A stretch of DNA of 47,483 bases, from positions 59,347 to 106,829 of the forward strand of contig PKYA01000201.1 of the NCBI GenBank assembly GCA_003133545.1. Reading direction: 5' to 3'. A model generated the notes under the pieces. It worked only from the letters and a program-made list of their open reading frames with translations, was not told the DNA's origin and did no database searches. Of this stretch, positions 1 to 8,147 are shown in pieces. Numbering within the stretch: position 1 is the stretch's first letter; each line of letters starts with the position of its first letter. The translations under genes and the position numbers were made by a program. The stretch comes from Acidimicrobiaceae bacterium. GTDB lineage: Bacteria > Actinomycetota > Acidimicrobiia > Acidimicrobiales > RAAP-2.

Positions 1-522
1 TTCGACGACGGCTGGCACAAGCTCGCATCTGCCCTGTGGCTCTTTGGCCCGATCAAAGAGGTGCGGGCATGGATCGGCCTGACTGAGGTTTTTCCCACCA
101 TAGAAATCGATGCCCCCACGACGATCGCCTGGGAGCACGACAACGGCATCCGGGGAGTGTGGGACATCACGCTGGCTCCCGACATGTACCTGCGGTCCGA
201 CTACTACACGAACGACGAACGGTGGGAAGTCACTGCGCACCGAGGCTACGCGCGGGTCAACCGGTGCACCGGCCGTGGCATTCAGCAGCCGAGTCTCGAG
301 GTCTACGCCGATGGTCAGATGCGCTCTTACCATGCCCTCGATGACGACTGGGCCAGCAGCTTTCGCGATTCCGGTCGTCACTGGTTGCGATGGCTGCGGA
401 GCGGCGAGGGACCACTGCTTTGGAGCGGAGATGCGGCGGTCGATGTGCTGAGATTCGCCCTCGCTGCCTACGCCAGCAGTGCCGCTGGTGGCGTTGGCGT
501 CAATCCGGCAACAATGGCGTGA
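1..522 (+). CDS. Gfo/Idh/MocA-family oxidoreductase, C-terminal part (gene cut by window start)
   Basis: The reading frame is open from base 1 and ends at a TGA at 520-522, so about 173 C-terminal residues are visible and the start lies outside. The part seen begins FDDGWHKLASALWLFGPIKEV and continues as an alternating strand/helix domain, the alpha/beta substrate-binding half of NAD(P)-dependent Gfo/Idh/MocA sugar or cyclitol dehydrogenases. The NAD-binding Rossmann half is not in the window, so cofactor and substrate cannot be judged. The next gene on the same strand is an aldo/keto reductase 226 bp away. Family assignment rests on the overall look of the C-terminal half and is fairly but not fully secure. 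Confidence 0.7.
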   Translation, partial: FDDGWHKLASALWLFGPIKEVRAWIGLTEVFPTIEIDAPTTIAWEHDNGIRGVWDITLAPDMYLRSDYYTNDERWEVTAHRGYARVNRCTGRGIQQPSLEVYADGQMRSYHALDDDWASSFRDSGRHWLRWLRSGEGPLLWSGDAAVDVLRFALAAYASSAAGGVGVNPATMA

Positions 523-605
523 GCAACTGCGTGCGCCTGTAGCCCGTCCCCGTCAAGACCCAACGGTTTGGGATCAAGTCGTCGGCACCGGTGCCGACCC
601 AAGGT

Positions 606-631
606 TCGATTGTGATACTGCCCACAATCGA
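606..631. repeat. Perfect 9-bp inverted repeat, possible operator or terminator
   Basis: TCGATTGTG at 606-614 is matched exactly by CACAATCGA at 623-631 around an 8-base spacer. It lies 84 bp after the oxidoreductase stop and 117 bp before the aldo/keto reductase start. There is no T-run after it, so a regulator site for the downstream gene is at least as likely as a terminator. Confidence 0.5.
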
Positions 632-748
632 CTACCTGGTCTCCGCTGGGAACAACGAGAAGAGTTGATTGAGTGGGTTGAGCCCGTTGCTCCCTCGTCC
701 TTGGCACGTAGGCTGTCCCTGTTCTTTAACGCTATGTGAGGAGGGAAG

Positions 749-1783
749 ATGAAGTACCGCAACTTGGGTTCGACCGGGGTCAAGGTCAGCCCGCTTTGTC
801 TCGGGGCAATGATGTTCGGGGGTTGGGGTAATCCCGATCATGACGACTCGGCGAGGATCATCCACTCGGCGATCGACGCTGGGATCAACTTCATCGACAC
901 TGCTGACGCATACTCGGGCGGGGAGTCAGAGGAGATTGTGGGCAAGGCAATAACCGGGCAGCGTGACAGTCTGGTGATAGCCACCAAGGTGCACTTTCCG
1001 GTCAGCACTGACCCCAATCAACAGGGCAACTCACGGCGTTGGATCATCCAGGAATGCGAGAACAGCCTACGGCGGCTCGGGACCGACTATATCGACCTCT
1101 ATCAGATTCACCGTCCCGATCCCGACGTTGCCATCGACGAGACGCTTGGCGCCCTGACGGACCTGGTCCGACAAGGCAAGATCCGCTACCTGGGCTCTTC
1201 GACCTTCCCACCGTCGTCCATCGTCGAGGCCCAATGGACGGCCGAACGGCGCCAACGGGAGCGGTTCGTTTGCGAGCAGCCGCCTTACTCGATGCTCGTG
1301 CGCGGCATCGAAGGTGAGGTCTTACCAACGTGCCAGAAGTACGGGATGGGCGTCATACCATGGAGCCCGTTGGCTGGGGGCTGGCTTTCCGGCAAATGGC
1401 GAAAGGGTGCGGAGAACCTCACAAGCCGCCGGGCCGAGCGACTTCCCCAGCGCTACGACCTGTCGCTTCCGGGCAACCAGGCCAAGCTAGATGCGGCCAC
1501 CGCTCTCGGCGACTTGGCGGAGAAGGCCGGGATCAGTCTCATTCACATGGCGCTGGCCTTCGTGCTCCAGCATCCAGCCGTAACCTCGGCCATCATCGGT
1601 CCCCGCACCCAGGAGCACTTCGATAGCCAGATCGGAGCCATCGACGTGACTCTCGATAATGCGGTGTTGGATCGGATCGACGAGATCGTCAAACCCGGCA
1701 CCAACTTCACCTGGTCCGATGCCGGCTATGAGCCACCCTCTCTGGCCGAGTCCGCGAGAAGGCGCAGTACCGTCCGCGACTGA
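749..1783 (+). CDS. Aldo/keto reductase
   Basis: 344 aa, a full-length member of the aldo/keto reductase family, which reduces aldehydes or ketones with NADPH in the cytosol. The catalytic tetrad is visible: Asp50 (NFIDTAD), Tyr55 (DAYSGG), Lys80 (IATKVH) and His121 (YQIHRPDP). The late SAIIGPRT segment is a nucleotide-binding signature of the subgroup that includes YajO- and Tas-like enzymes. The ATG is preceded by a strong GAGGAGG about 6 bases away, which fixes the start. A divergent inverted repeat lies upstream at 606-631. The substrate cannot be inferred; the downstream neighbour is convergent and unrelated. Confidence 0.93.
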   Translation: MKYRNLGSTGVKVSPLCLGAMMFGGWGNPDHDDSARIIHSAIDAGINFIDTADAYSGGESEEIVGKAITGQRDSLVIATKVHFPVSTDPNQQGNSRRWIIQECENSLRRLGTDYIDLYQIHRPDPDVAIDETLGALTDLVRQGKIRYLGSSTFPPSSIVEAQWTAERRQRERFVCEQPPYSMLVRGIEGEVLPTCQKYGMGVIPWSPLAGGWLSGKWRKGAENLTSRRAERLPQRYDLSLPGNQAKLDAATALGDLAEKAGISLIHMALAFVLQHPAVTSAIIGPRTQEHFDSQIGAIDVTLDNAVLDRIDEIVKPGTNFTWSDAGYEPPSLAESARRRSTVRD

Positions 1784-2046
1784 TGGGTCGGCATCCTCAT
1801 GGCCAGGCAAAATGAAAAGCATAAAGAGGTGCCCCATATGTACCGCGTGACCGCACGCAGAGCCGACGGCCTCAGTCATGGTCGACGTCTTGCGTCTCGG
1901 TCCATCGCGATAACGACGGCGGCACTGGTCAAATCGTCTGGTGTGGTCGGCCCTGAGGTGATTCCCGTCCACACAGGCTCGTTCTCCATCGGCCGTTGTA
2001 CAGGGAGGGCCATGTCGTCACGCTCGAGGGCCTGGTAGACCCTTCC

Positions 2047-2841
2047 TCATTTTCCTGGCGGGTCGTCCGGTTGGACGGCGGCGTCACCGTTCACATCGCG
2101 CGCTGCGTCTGCTCCGGCGCGCATATCGGCCGCAGCCTCCTCTTCGCGCAGAATCATCTCGGTCGCCGCCTGGGTGAGGCTTTCTGGCCGAGGACCTTCC
2201 CAATCCAGATACCAGTGCCGACTCAAGCTGGCGATCCACGAGTCGCCTGCACGCGTCAAGCCGAAGCGGGAGATCGTCCTCTGCCGGCCGACCTGGTCCG
2301 AGTAGAGGAGCTCCACCGTGATCGGGCGTCCCGCATCAATGCCGTCGACGATGGCGGCACGGACCGGATCATCAGGGTGACGCAGCGCTCCTTGCCACAT
2401 GCCAATGTCGCCAGAGGGAACGTAGAGATCCCGCGACTGGAGCCGGAACTCCTCCAGCGCGACATGGCTGGGATAGTCCCGCGACGTCCCAGGCCTGGCA
2501 GCCCATCCCTGGCACACGGCGATCCCACTCCCAACGTTCCTCAGGCTGATCGCCAGGTACACGACGCCGTCCGTGTGCTCGACCGCGGCACGGCCGCCGT
2601 TCGCGCTGACCCAGTTTCCCTCCAGGAACATGATCTTTTGCATGGGATCATCCAGACGCGACTGGGAGAGGATCGGTCGTCGCTGCTCTTGCAGTGCCAC
2701 CTCGGCAATTCGTGCCGAACGGTTGGAGGATCTGACGGCGGAGAAAGTGGCGATAGCCAGCACAAGGGTGCCCACGGCGGTTGCGAATGAGGAGATCGAC
2801 ACCCAGTTCACACCGGTGCCCATGAGAACCATCAGCGACAT
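2047..2841 (-). CDS. Membrane-anchored hypothetical protein
   Basis: I do not recognise a named family. The protein has one N-terminal hydrophobic segment (about residues 10-33, WVSISSFATAVGTLVLAIAT) followed by a short basic stretch with RSSNRSAR and then about 220 soluble residues with beta-rich character (LAISLRNVGSGIAVCQGW, a pattern typical of small actinobacterial DUF proteins with one membrane anchor). The soluble part would face the cytosol. I prefer the ATG at 2841 because GGAG lies 8 bases before it; an ATG six codons upstream (2859) has no such site. It converges with the aldo/keto reductase and lies 52 bp after the deaminase gene's stop in the minus direction, hence possibly in the same transcript. 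Confidence 0.7.
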   Translation of the reverse strand: MSLMVLMGTGVNWVSISSFATAVGTLVLAIATFSAVRSSNRSARIAEVALQEQRRPILSQSRLDDPMQKIMFLEGNWVSANGGRAAVEHTDGVVYLAISLRNVGSGIAVCQGWAARPGTSRDYPSHVALEEFRLQSRDLYVPSGDIGMWQGALRHPDDPVRAAIVDGIDAGRPITVELLYSDQVGRQRTISRFGLTRAGDSWIASLSRHWYLDWEGPRPESLTQAATEMILREEEAAADMRAGADAARDVNGDAAVQPDDPPGK

Positions 2842-2894
2842 TCCAGGAACTCCAACCATGAGATCACGGGCCCTTTCGTGAGCTTTCGTGCCGG

Positions 2895-3545
2895 TCAGCC
2901 GGCGAAGCCCTCAATATCGGTCCACAAAACGCTCGCAGCGTCGACAACGCTCGCTCCGCTCAACGCCAGGCGGTGAAGGTCACGGTCGCCCGCCACCCTC
3001 GTCGCAACGGCTAGGTGTTGAGGTGCCATCCTGCCATGAGCCTCGAGGACATGTTCAGGAGCGTGATCAACGAGCCAGCTGAGATGCAAAAGATGAGCGA
3101 AAGCGCCCCATGGGCCGCCCAACAGTTCTCGGTCCGGCAACCCACGAGCGATTGGTTCAAGTTGACGGAACAGGTCGTGCATGCCGTCCCACACCGGATC
3201 CGCGGCGGCGTAGACCACCTTTGGGAGCCGGTAAATGCGAATCGTGGCCGCACACATCACGCACGGCTCGAACGTGGTGTAGAGCGTGTGTCCGTCTCGA
3301 GCGTCGCGCCCTAGGAGAGCCAGGGCGTTCATCTCGGCATGGGCCATCCATGTCCCGGCCAGAGGTGCAGTGCCATCGGATTCGTCGAACACCCGGCTGC
3401 GGCCGATGGCCACGACCGCGTCGTCTCCGCTGGTCACTACAGCCCCCACACCCGCCGATCCCGAGCGGATCGACTCCCACGCCTCGCCGAAAGCAATCTG
3501 CCACGGCTCCGATAAAGATGCCCACGCAGCCTCCGCCTTCGTCAT
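2895..3545 (-). CDS. Cytidine/deoxycytidylate-deaminase-fold protein (tRNA/guanine deaminase-like)
   Basis: 216 aa from the chosen ATG at 3545. The zinc site of the CMP/dCMP deaminase superfamily is complete: HAE at 69-71 and PCVMC with Cys95 and Cys98. These would hold Zn for hydrolytic deamination of a base or nucleoside, with Glu71 as proton shuttle. The long C-terminal extension after residue 115 (helical, LLHLSWLVDHAP) differs from TadA, so it is more likely one of the nucleoside or guanine deaminase-like paralogs than the essential tRNA-adenosine deaminase. The frame stays open upstream to 3713, but those 56 residues look like non-coding translation, so the internal Met just before KAEAAW is preferred. 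It is divergent from the DUF2332 gene. Confidence 0.82.
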   Translation of the reverse strand: MTKAEAAWASLSEPWQIAFGEAWESIRSGSAGVGAVVTSGDDAVVAIGRSRVFDESDGTAPLAGTWMAHAEMNALALLGRDARDGHTLYTTFEPCVMCAATIRIYRLPKVVYAAADPVWDGMHDLFRQLEPIARGLPDRELLGGPWGAFAHLLHLSWLVDHAPEHVLEAHGRMAPQHLAVATRVAGDRDLHRLALSGASVVDAASVLWTDIEGFAG

Positions 3546-3764
3546 AGCCAGGAAACTACCTGAAAGCCCGGCTGCGAACGTACGCCGCAACACAGTGCTT
3601 CCCTTCAGCGGGCTGACCCTCGATCGACTGTTTGGGATAGGGGAAGAACCGTGCGAAATATGAGGAACATGACAAGCGGCCGCCCCGCCGACGCAACTGG
3701 TTGATTTAGTCAAGATTGACCACCTCGCCCCCTTCGCTCATGCTGATGCAATGGAGAACTCGAC

Positions 3765-4769
3765 ATGTCGACACAGCCAACGAGTCCTGTCGTGCATCCA
3801 ATCGGCGAGCATTACAAAGTGGCCGCAGTAGACAGGATGAGCATCCAAGACATGAGGGCAAACTTCATCGAGAACATTCAGCTACAGCGTCTGGGGTTTC
3901 GCAATCTCGGATCGCCCTTCTACGACCGGCTGGGCCACGAGCTGGCGACAGCAATTCTCAACGACGGGCCGGTCTGGAGTGTCTTGGCGCCCTTCGCTGA
4001 CGCACCGTTTGAAGATGCCTACGTGCTGCGCTTCTTCGCTGGAATACACAAGCTGGTGTTGGGTGGCTCTGCGCCGAGCCTGGCTGCGCATTTCCCTTCG
4101 ATGGGCGGCGATGGAGATGCACGTGCTGCTATGGCCGTCATCATTGAGTTGTTGGAAGAGTCTCCAGAAGCGATTCGAGATGCCCTTGGAATCCCTCCTC
4201 AGACCAATGAGGTCGGTCGGTCGCCTGCACTGGCGTCAGGACTCCTCGAAATCTCTGGCCACACCAGGATGCCGATCCATCTCCGTGAGATCGGATCAAG
4301 CGGCGGTCTGAATCTGCGGCTGGACTCGTATTGGTATGAACAGGACGGCGAGGGTTGGGGAGCCCAGGAATCGCCTCTCCGGTTCGAGAACCTCTGGGAA
4401 GGTGGAACTCCGACATTCTCGCAGGGGGCTGAGATAGTTGATCGGCGCGGGTGTGACAGGCATCCGATCGATGCGACTTCACCGAGCGGTGCCTTGACCT
4501 TGTTGTCCTATGTGTGGCCGGAACCTCAGGAGCGATTCGTCCGAATTCATCACGCCATTGAGATAGCCCGGCGGACACCGGTCGACATCGATGAAGCGGA
4601 CGCGGCCACTTGGGTGCCGCATGAGCTTTCCGAGAGATCTGAGGGAACCGTCCTGGTGATTATGCACTCGGTTGTCTGGCAATACCTCGAACTAGAAACA
4701 GCCGCGGCCATCACCGAAGCGATGCTTGAGGCAGGAGCAAAGGCACGACCCGACTCGCCGCTTGGCTAA
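3765..4769 (+). CDS. DUF2332-family protein, interrupted by a frameshift near the C-terminus
   Basis: The frame from the ATG at 3765 (GGAG 9 bases upstream) gives 334 aa that match the DUF2332 pattern, including GSPFYDRL near the start and the central IGSSGGLNLRLDSYWY. The family has no established function; the glycine-rich centre is compatible with a methyltransferase-like fold, which is only inference. The frame stops at 4767-4769 just where the conserved C-terminal motif should begin. That motif continues in another frame at 4760-4906 (next entry). So either the gene is a recent pseudogene or the sequence has an indel at about 4755-4765. Confidence 0.85.
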   Translation: MSTQPTSPVVHPIGEHYKVAAVDRMSIQDMRANFIENIQLQRLGFRNLGSPFYDRLGHELATAILNDGPVWSVLAPFADAPFEDAYVLRFFAGIHKLVLGGSAPSLAAHFPSMGGDGDARAAMAVIIELLEESPEAIRDALGIPPQTNEVGRSPALASGLLEISGHTRMPIHLREIGSSGGLNLRLDSYWYEQDGEGWGAQESPLRFENLWEGGTPTFSQGAEIVDRRGCDRHPIDATSPSGALTLLSYVWPEPQERFVRIHHAIEIARRTPVDIDEADAATWVPHELSERSEGTVLVIMHSVVWQYLELETAAAITEAMLEAGAKARPDSPLG

Positions 4770-4906
4770 GACTGGAACCGAATCCAGAGACGTACGCTCC
4801 GGCCGAGCTGAAGGTCACCATATGGAACGGCGCGGATCCGCAAGAACGTCTTCTGGCGACGACCAGTTTCCATGGTGGGTCGATTGCGTGGCAATCAGGC
4901 AGTTGA
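4760..4906 (+). pseudogene. Out-of-frame C-terminal continuation of the DUF2332 gene
   Basis: Read in frame 2, bases 4760-4906 give AWLRLEPNPETY, then ELKVTIWNGADPQERLLATT, then HGGSIAW and a TGA at 4904-4906. This is the normal ending of DUF2332 proteins (a LRLEP element followed by a strand-rich tail ending in a G-x-x-W pattern). The upstream frame ends SPLG, directly in line with the expected SPLAWLRLEP. A change of one base (or an equivalent indel) around 4757-4763 would restore a single gene 3765-4906. Confidence 0.75.
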
Positions 4907-5163
4907 GGTGCGCCCGGACGCTATCGAGAAGAGGTAACGATCCGCCGCTCGCCCGATGGGGGGCACCGGCCGACCCTCTTGAAGAAAGCTCCTTTACGAA
5001 CGGGGCTACCGTCGACGAACTTCGTCCAGCTCTAGAGTTGGCGAGAGGGACTTTCTGGAGGACACGATGGACAAAACTACGTGACGCCGTGTTTGCGGAC
5101 TTTGCGACTTCAATCGACGCGTAGACGCGTGAAGGGATCGAGTCACTATCTCCCATTTCCAGG

Positions 5164-5406
5164 TTGTGGTGGACTGATGATGAAGAGGGCTTCAGGCAGT
5201 TCGCCGACCTCGTGACCGGCTCGCAGAATGTTGACCAGTTGAGGGCTCTAGTCCGTCACCTTCTTGAGGGTTGCGTCCACTCCCTCTTGGCCACGATCGA
5301 TGGGGCGTCGCAGTCCGCCGAGATCGGCAGGATTCACCTTGTTGGTCCGGATGGCAGCTCTCTCGGCGAAGGACTTCACGAGCTATTCACCGACTACCTC
5401 GGTTGA
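5164..5406 (+). CDS. Small conserved-looking hypothetical protein, 5' end uncertain
   Basis: 80 aa from a TTG at 5164. The text LVRHLLEGCVHSLLATIDG, IGRIHLVGPDGSSL and GEGLHELFTDYL reads like a real folded protein with helix, strand and helix, and codon use is coding-like. I recall similar small uncharacterised proteins but cannot name a family. No good start exists: the frame is open only from a TAG at 5122-5124, and the stretch between (ESLSPISRLWW) already looks homologous to the body, so the N-terminus may have been lost by truncation or frameshift. No ribosome binding site is evident at the TTG. Confidence 0.45.
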   Translation: MWWTDDEEGFRQFADLVTGSQNVDQLRALVRHLLEGCVHSLLATIDGASQSAEIGRIHLVGPDGSSLGEGLHELFTDYLG

Positions 5407-5562
5407 TTGAGGACGACCCCCGAGGGAAGGAAGTGATCCACCGTCCCGGCGTTCGGTGTCCGGGATGCTGAACGGTAGGGGACGCACGCGAGACTCCGAT
5501 CACCGTGCCTGCTTGGCCCTTCCCAAGTAAGTTCAGTTCGCATTGCGCTTAGCCACGCGCCC

Positions 5563-5591
5563 GAAAGCACACCTAGCGGATGGGTGCTTTC
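5563..5591. terminator. Hairpin between convergent genes
   Basis: GAAAGCAC (5563-5570) pairs exactly with GTGCTTTC (5584-5591), with CC/GG pairs adding to the stem around the loop. It sits directly after the stop of the minus-strand gene at 5595 and in the gap between convergent genes. The bases after it on the plus strand are mildly T-rich (TCGTTACTTCTT), so it may terminate the plus transcript or both. Confidence 0.55.
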
Positions 5592-5594
5592 TCG

Positions 5595-5861
5595 TTACTT
5601 CTTGATTATGACGTTGTGAACTTCCCTCACCTCGTCGATCTCGACACCGGGGACATTTGGCTTCACATTGTTGTCGAACCAGTTCTGGAAGTCGTCCCGG
5701 TTCTCCCATATCTCAGATACGTGAAACTCGCCGTCTACCACGAAGGCCACGTGGGCGACGAATCCCGGCGCGGACAGAACGCGGGGCGTCAGCTGCTCTG
5801 ACGCCTTGTCGTACGTGTCCGTCGTCATTCCTGAAGCAGACAACCTCGCCAATACCGACAT
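5595..5861 (-). CDS. ABM-like (dimeric alpha/beta barrel) small protein
   Basis: 88 aa. After an N-terminal helix region it reads FVAHVAFVVDGEFHVSEIW, then ENRDDFQNWFDNNV and a final strand, VHNVIIKK. This strand-helix-strand layout with a central ...EIWEN...DFQ...WF motif is that of antibiotic-biosynthesis-monooxygenase/ferredoxin-like proteins, often found as stand-alone proteins of unknown role. The ATG at 5861 has GAGGAG about 8 bases upstream, so the start is firm. No catalytic residues are obvious, so an enzymatic role should not be assumed. Confidence 0.75.
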   Translation of the reverse strand: MSVLARLSASGMTTDTYDKASEQLTPRVLSAPGFVAHVAFVVDGEFHVSEIWENRDDFQNWFDNNVKPNVPGVEIDEVREVHNVIIKK

Positions 5862-6207
5862 GTTCGCTCTCCTCGGGTTCGTGTTTCGTGTACCGCGAAC
5901 AGCACCCTACTCACATGCTCCCCCTCGTGCGCCGGGTCCGCGGCGGCCCCCGGATGGACATCTACAAGGTGAAGCGTCTCCTGGGGCACGCAAAAGTTGT
6001 CACGACGGTCCTCGGCCCGCGCAGGCGAAACGCCTGTGCCGACACGTGTCCCCTCTCACGCCGTGCCCACGTCGCACTAAACCGCCAACCGCCCCGCGCA
6101 TAAGTGCCGCTCAGCCGCACACAATCCCCGGTATTAGGTGACACCCCCCTGATCCCGCTGAGACCACACGGGATCGGCCATTGCGGATGGTCCCAGACGG
6201 AAAGTCC
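5862..6207. other. 346-bp gap without an intact gene
   Basis: This stretch upstream of the ABM-like gene holds a short tyrosine-recombinase relic on the plus strand (separate entry). The rest shows no coding pattern that I can support. Confidence 0.5.
5915..6007 (+). pseudogene. Relic of a tyrosine recombinase (integrase) C-terminus
   Basis: In frame 2 the translation reads MDIYKVKRLLGHAKVVTT (5954-6007). This matches the conserved patch of phage-type integrases (g-d-i-x-x-v-x-x-l-L-G-H-a-x-x-x-T-T) that contains the second catalytic His. The upstream Arg box (HxLRHT) and the downstream catalytic Tyr are not visible in any frame, so only about 30 codons survive. The match is short and could be chance, but the spacing of LLGH and TT is right. 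Confidence 0.45.
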
Positions 6208-6765
6208 TCACTGGGTGATGCGGTAGTGAAGGTGGGCAACTCCGCTGCGAGAGCGCCGCTCATTGAGCAGTTGAAGGTCGAGACGCGCGTGCCTGGGGAG
6301 GGCGTGTTTGCCGCCTCCTAGCACGATTGGCCAGAAGAACAAGTGGCACTCGTCCACCAAGCCCGCCCCAAACGCTTGGGCAGCGAGATCAGCTCCGCCC
6401 ACCGTGAGATCGTGGGTTTCCCCAGCCTTCATCCGCCGAATCGCCTCGACGTTGAACTCCCGCTCAAGGGTCGTCCTACCGCTTGACGCCGATGTCAGGG
6501 TCTTCGAGAAAACGACCTTGTCGGCCGCTCGCCAAATGTTGGCGAAGTCCACGACCCAGGGCGGCTGGTCAGTGATGGGAGCGGTCTCCCAGTAGATCAT
6601 CGCCTCATACATGCGGCGTCCGTAGAGATAGGTGCCGACCGAGCGCTCAAGATCGTTGATGAAGCTGAAGTACTCCTCATCAGGTGCACCCCAATCGATG
6701 CCACCGTCCCGGTCCTCGGAGTAACCGTCGAGCGACGTGTTCGCCACGTAGATGAGCTTGGCCAT
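6208..6765 (-). CDS. Dihydrofolate-reductase-like protein (RibD C-terminal domain family)
   Basis: 185 aa. The start MAKLIYVANTSLDGYSEDRDG, the middle LYGRRMYEAMIYWE and the late LTVGGADLAAQAFGAGLVDE are hallmarks of the RibD-C/DHFR-like family (often misnamed DHFR). These cytosolic proteins bind NADPH; true reductase substrates are mostly unknown, and riboflavin synthesis is unlikely because the deaminase half and other rib genes are absent here. The ATG at 6765 has a perfect GGAGG 7 bases upstream. It is divergent from the P-loop gene at 6908. Confidence 0.9.
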   Translation of the reverse strand: MAKLIYVANTSLDGYSEDRDGGIDWGAPDEEYFSFINDLERSVGTYLYGRRMYEAMIYWETAPITDQPPWVVDFANIWRAADKVVFSKTLTSASSGRTTLEREFNVEAIRRMKAGETHDLTVGGADLAAQAFGAGLVDECHLFFWPIVLGGGKHALPRHARLDLQLLNERRSRSGVAHLHYRITQ

Positions 6766-6907
6766 GGTGATGCCTCCGACCGGGACCTCGAACCGAGGAT
6801 AGTTCGGGCTGACCGCTCAGGATTGCCGGATACTGGGCAATCCGACCTCGCCTCAGTCCCGATTAGCGTACTGGGGCAGGCGGCTCCAGAGCCCGTAGCC
6901 TCTCTCC

Positions 6908-7414
6908 GTGACCTCAGACCGGGCTGACGATCTTCTCGCAGGGACGCGGCTCGTGCTGATCTGTGGGCTTCCAGCCTCGGGCAAGTCGACACTCGCTTGT
7001 CAGCTCGCACCCAAAATCTCCGCCATCAGGTTGGATAAGGACGAATGGGCGACTCAACTGGGCGCCGATTTGTGGGATGAAGCATTCCGAGTGCGTCTCG
7101 AACATCAGCTGTGGGTTCTTTCCCAGGATCTCCTCGCCCGGGGCCAGAGCGTGATTTTGGAGTGGGGCCACTGGGCGCGAGTCGAACGGGATGAGAAACG
7201 ACTTCGGGCGCGAGCTTTGGGGGTGGGAGTCGAGCTGCATTACCTCGATGCGCCCTTGGAGGAGTTAATCGAGCGAGCTGAACGTCGCAATGCGTCGGGC
7301 GAGTGGACAGCCTCGCCTATGACACGGGCTCACTTTGAAAGGTGGGCAACGACTTTTCAACCTCCCGGCGAGGAGGAGATCCTGTTGTTCGACAAGCCCG
7401 TTGCCGAAGGTTGA
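6908..7414 (+). CDS. P-loop (AAA_33-type) ATPase, small kinase-like
   Basis: 168 aa from a GTG start. Walker A is GLPASGKST at residues 20-28, followed by an acidic DKDEW segment and a later RAERRNASGEW region that would act as the arginine lid. This is the layout of single-domain P-loop kinases of the AAA_33 group (chloramphenicol-phosphotransferase, polynucleotide-kinase and zeta-toxin relatives). A likely role is phosphorylation of a small molecule or nucleic-acid end. No antitoxin-like gene adjoins it, so a toxin role is not supported. It converges with the small gene at 7589, with a GC hairpin between. Confidence 0.87.
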   Translation: MTSDRADDLLAGTRLVLICGLPASGKSTLACQLAPKISAIRLDKDEWATQLGADLWDEAFRVRLEHQLWVLSQDLLARGQSVILEWGHWARVERDEKRLRARALGVGVELHYLDAPLEELIERAERRNASGEWTASPMTRAHFERWATTFQPPGEEEILLFDKPVAEG

Positions 7415-7480
7415 TCTCGTCCAACTTGTCTCGCCCGCAATCTGGGGTGCCCCGAAGTGCCGCATGGCGGCGCCCGGTCC

Positions 7481-7499
7481 GGCGTGCCGAGGGCACGCC
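7481..7499. terminator. Strong GC hairpin between convergent genes
   Basis: GGCGTGCC (7481-7488) and GGCACGCC (7492-7499) form a perfect 8-bp stem with a GAG loop. It lies 67 bp after the P-loop gene and 90 bp after the end of the opposing gene. There is no T-tract, as is common for actinobacterial terminators. Confidence 0.5.
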
Positions 7500-7588
7500 A
7501 GACCTATGCCGCACTCCAAATCCCGGTGACCTGCTCAAGGATCCCTGAGTTTGTAGCGGCTCAGTTCAAAGCCCTGAGAGCAAGCAGA

Positions 7589-7852
7589 CTAGTTCCGAAG
7601 TTGCGCCGTGAGACCGTCGACCTCCATCTCGGAGTACTCGTTTTCGGCGTACGGTCCGACTGCACCTTCAACGACCTCGCGCACCGCCGCCACTGATTCG
7701 CCTTCCCATATACAGATGCCGAGTCGGTGATCGGGGGTAGCCGCGTGGATTGGCAGCGCCACACTTGGAGGAAGCCCCGCCTCCAGCGCTTTGGCCTCTG
7801 CTGCCTTAAAACCTTCGGGGTCATGGATTCGATGGATCACAGACACAAACAT
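7589..7852 (-). CDS. Small conserved hypothetical protein (ABM/ferredoxin-like)
   Basis: 87 aa: MFVSVIHRIHDPEGFKAAEA at the start, LPIHAATPDHRLGICIWEGE in the middle and YSEMEVDGL near the end. The pattern of strand, helix, strand, strand (CIWEGESVAAVREVV) suggests a ferredoxin-like dimeric barrel related to NIPSNAP or ABM proteins. I have seen closely similar short proteins in actinobacteria without known function. The ATG at 7852 is preceded by GGGAG. It is the second such small barrel protein in 2.3 kb (the other is at 5595). Confidence 0.75.
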   Translation of the reverse strand: MFVSVIHRIHDPEGFKAAEAKALEAGLPPSVALPIHAATPDHRLGICIWEGESVAAVREVVEGAVGPYAENEYSEMEVDGLTAQLRN

Positions 7853-8147
7853 GGAATCTCCCGGGCAATGATGGTCAGCTGCGTATTTCGCAGCCCATTA
7901 CTCTCTCATGAGAGTCTGCGAATCCGCTGTTACAGTTGCGCGTCACCTTGAAAATGTAGGTTGTCCCATCGTCGGCGCCCAATGACGGCGGGTGTCCAGC
8001 TGTCACCACCGAAGCGGGTGCCCCGGACCGGCAATGTACGGGGACAATCTTGGACCGAATCGGTGTCAGCACATCCACGGTGGTACAGCTCGATATCTGA
8101 CACTTACGAGATCACCGAACTCACAGCGAAGTCGAGCCAGCCGCTTC

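Noticed and set aside
601-631. Possible tRNA T-arm (AGGTTCGATT)
   Set aside because: No acceptor, D or anticodon arm can be formed around it; the bases belong to the 9-bp inverted repeat.
6908-7414. Zeta-toxin-like part of a toxin-antitoxin pair
   Set aside because: The P-loop fold fits, but there is no small antitoxin gene beside it and the neighbour is divergent.
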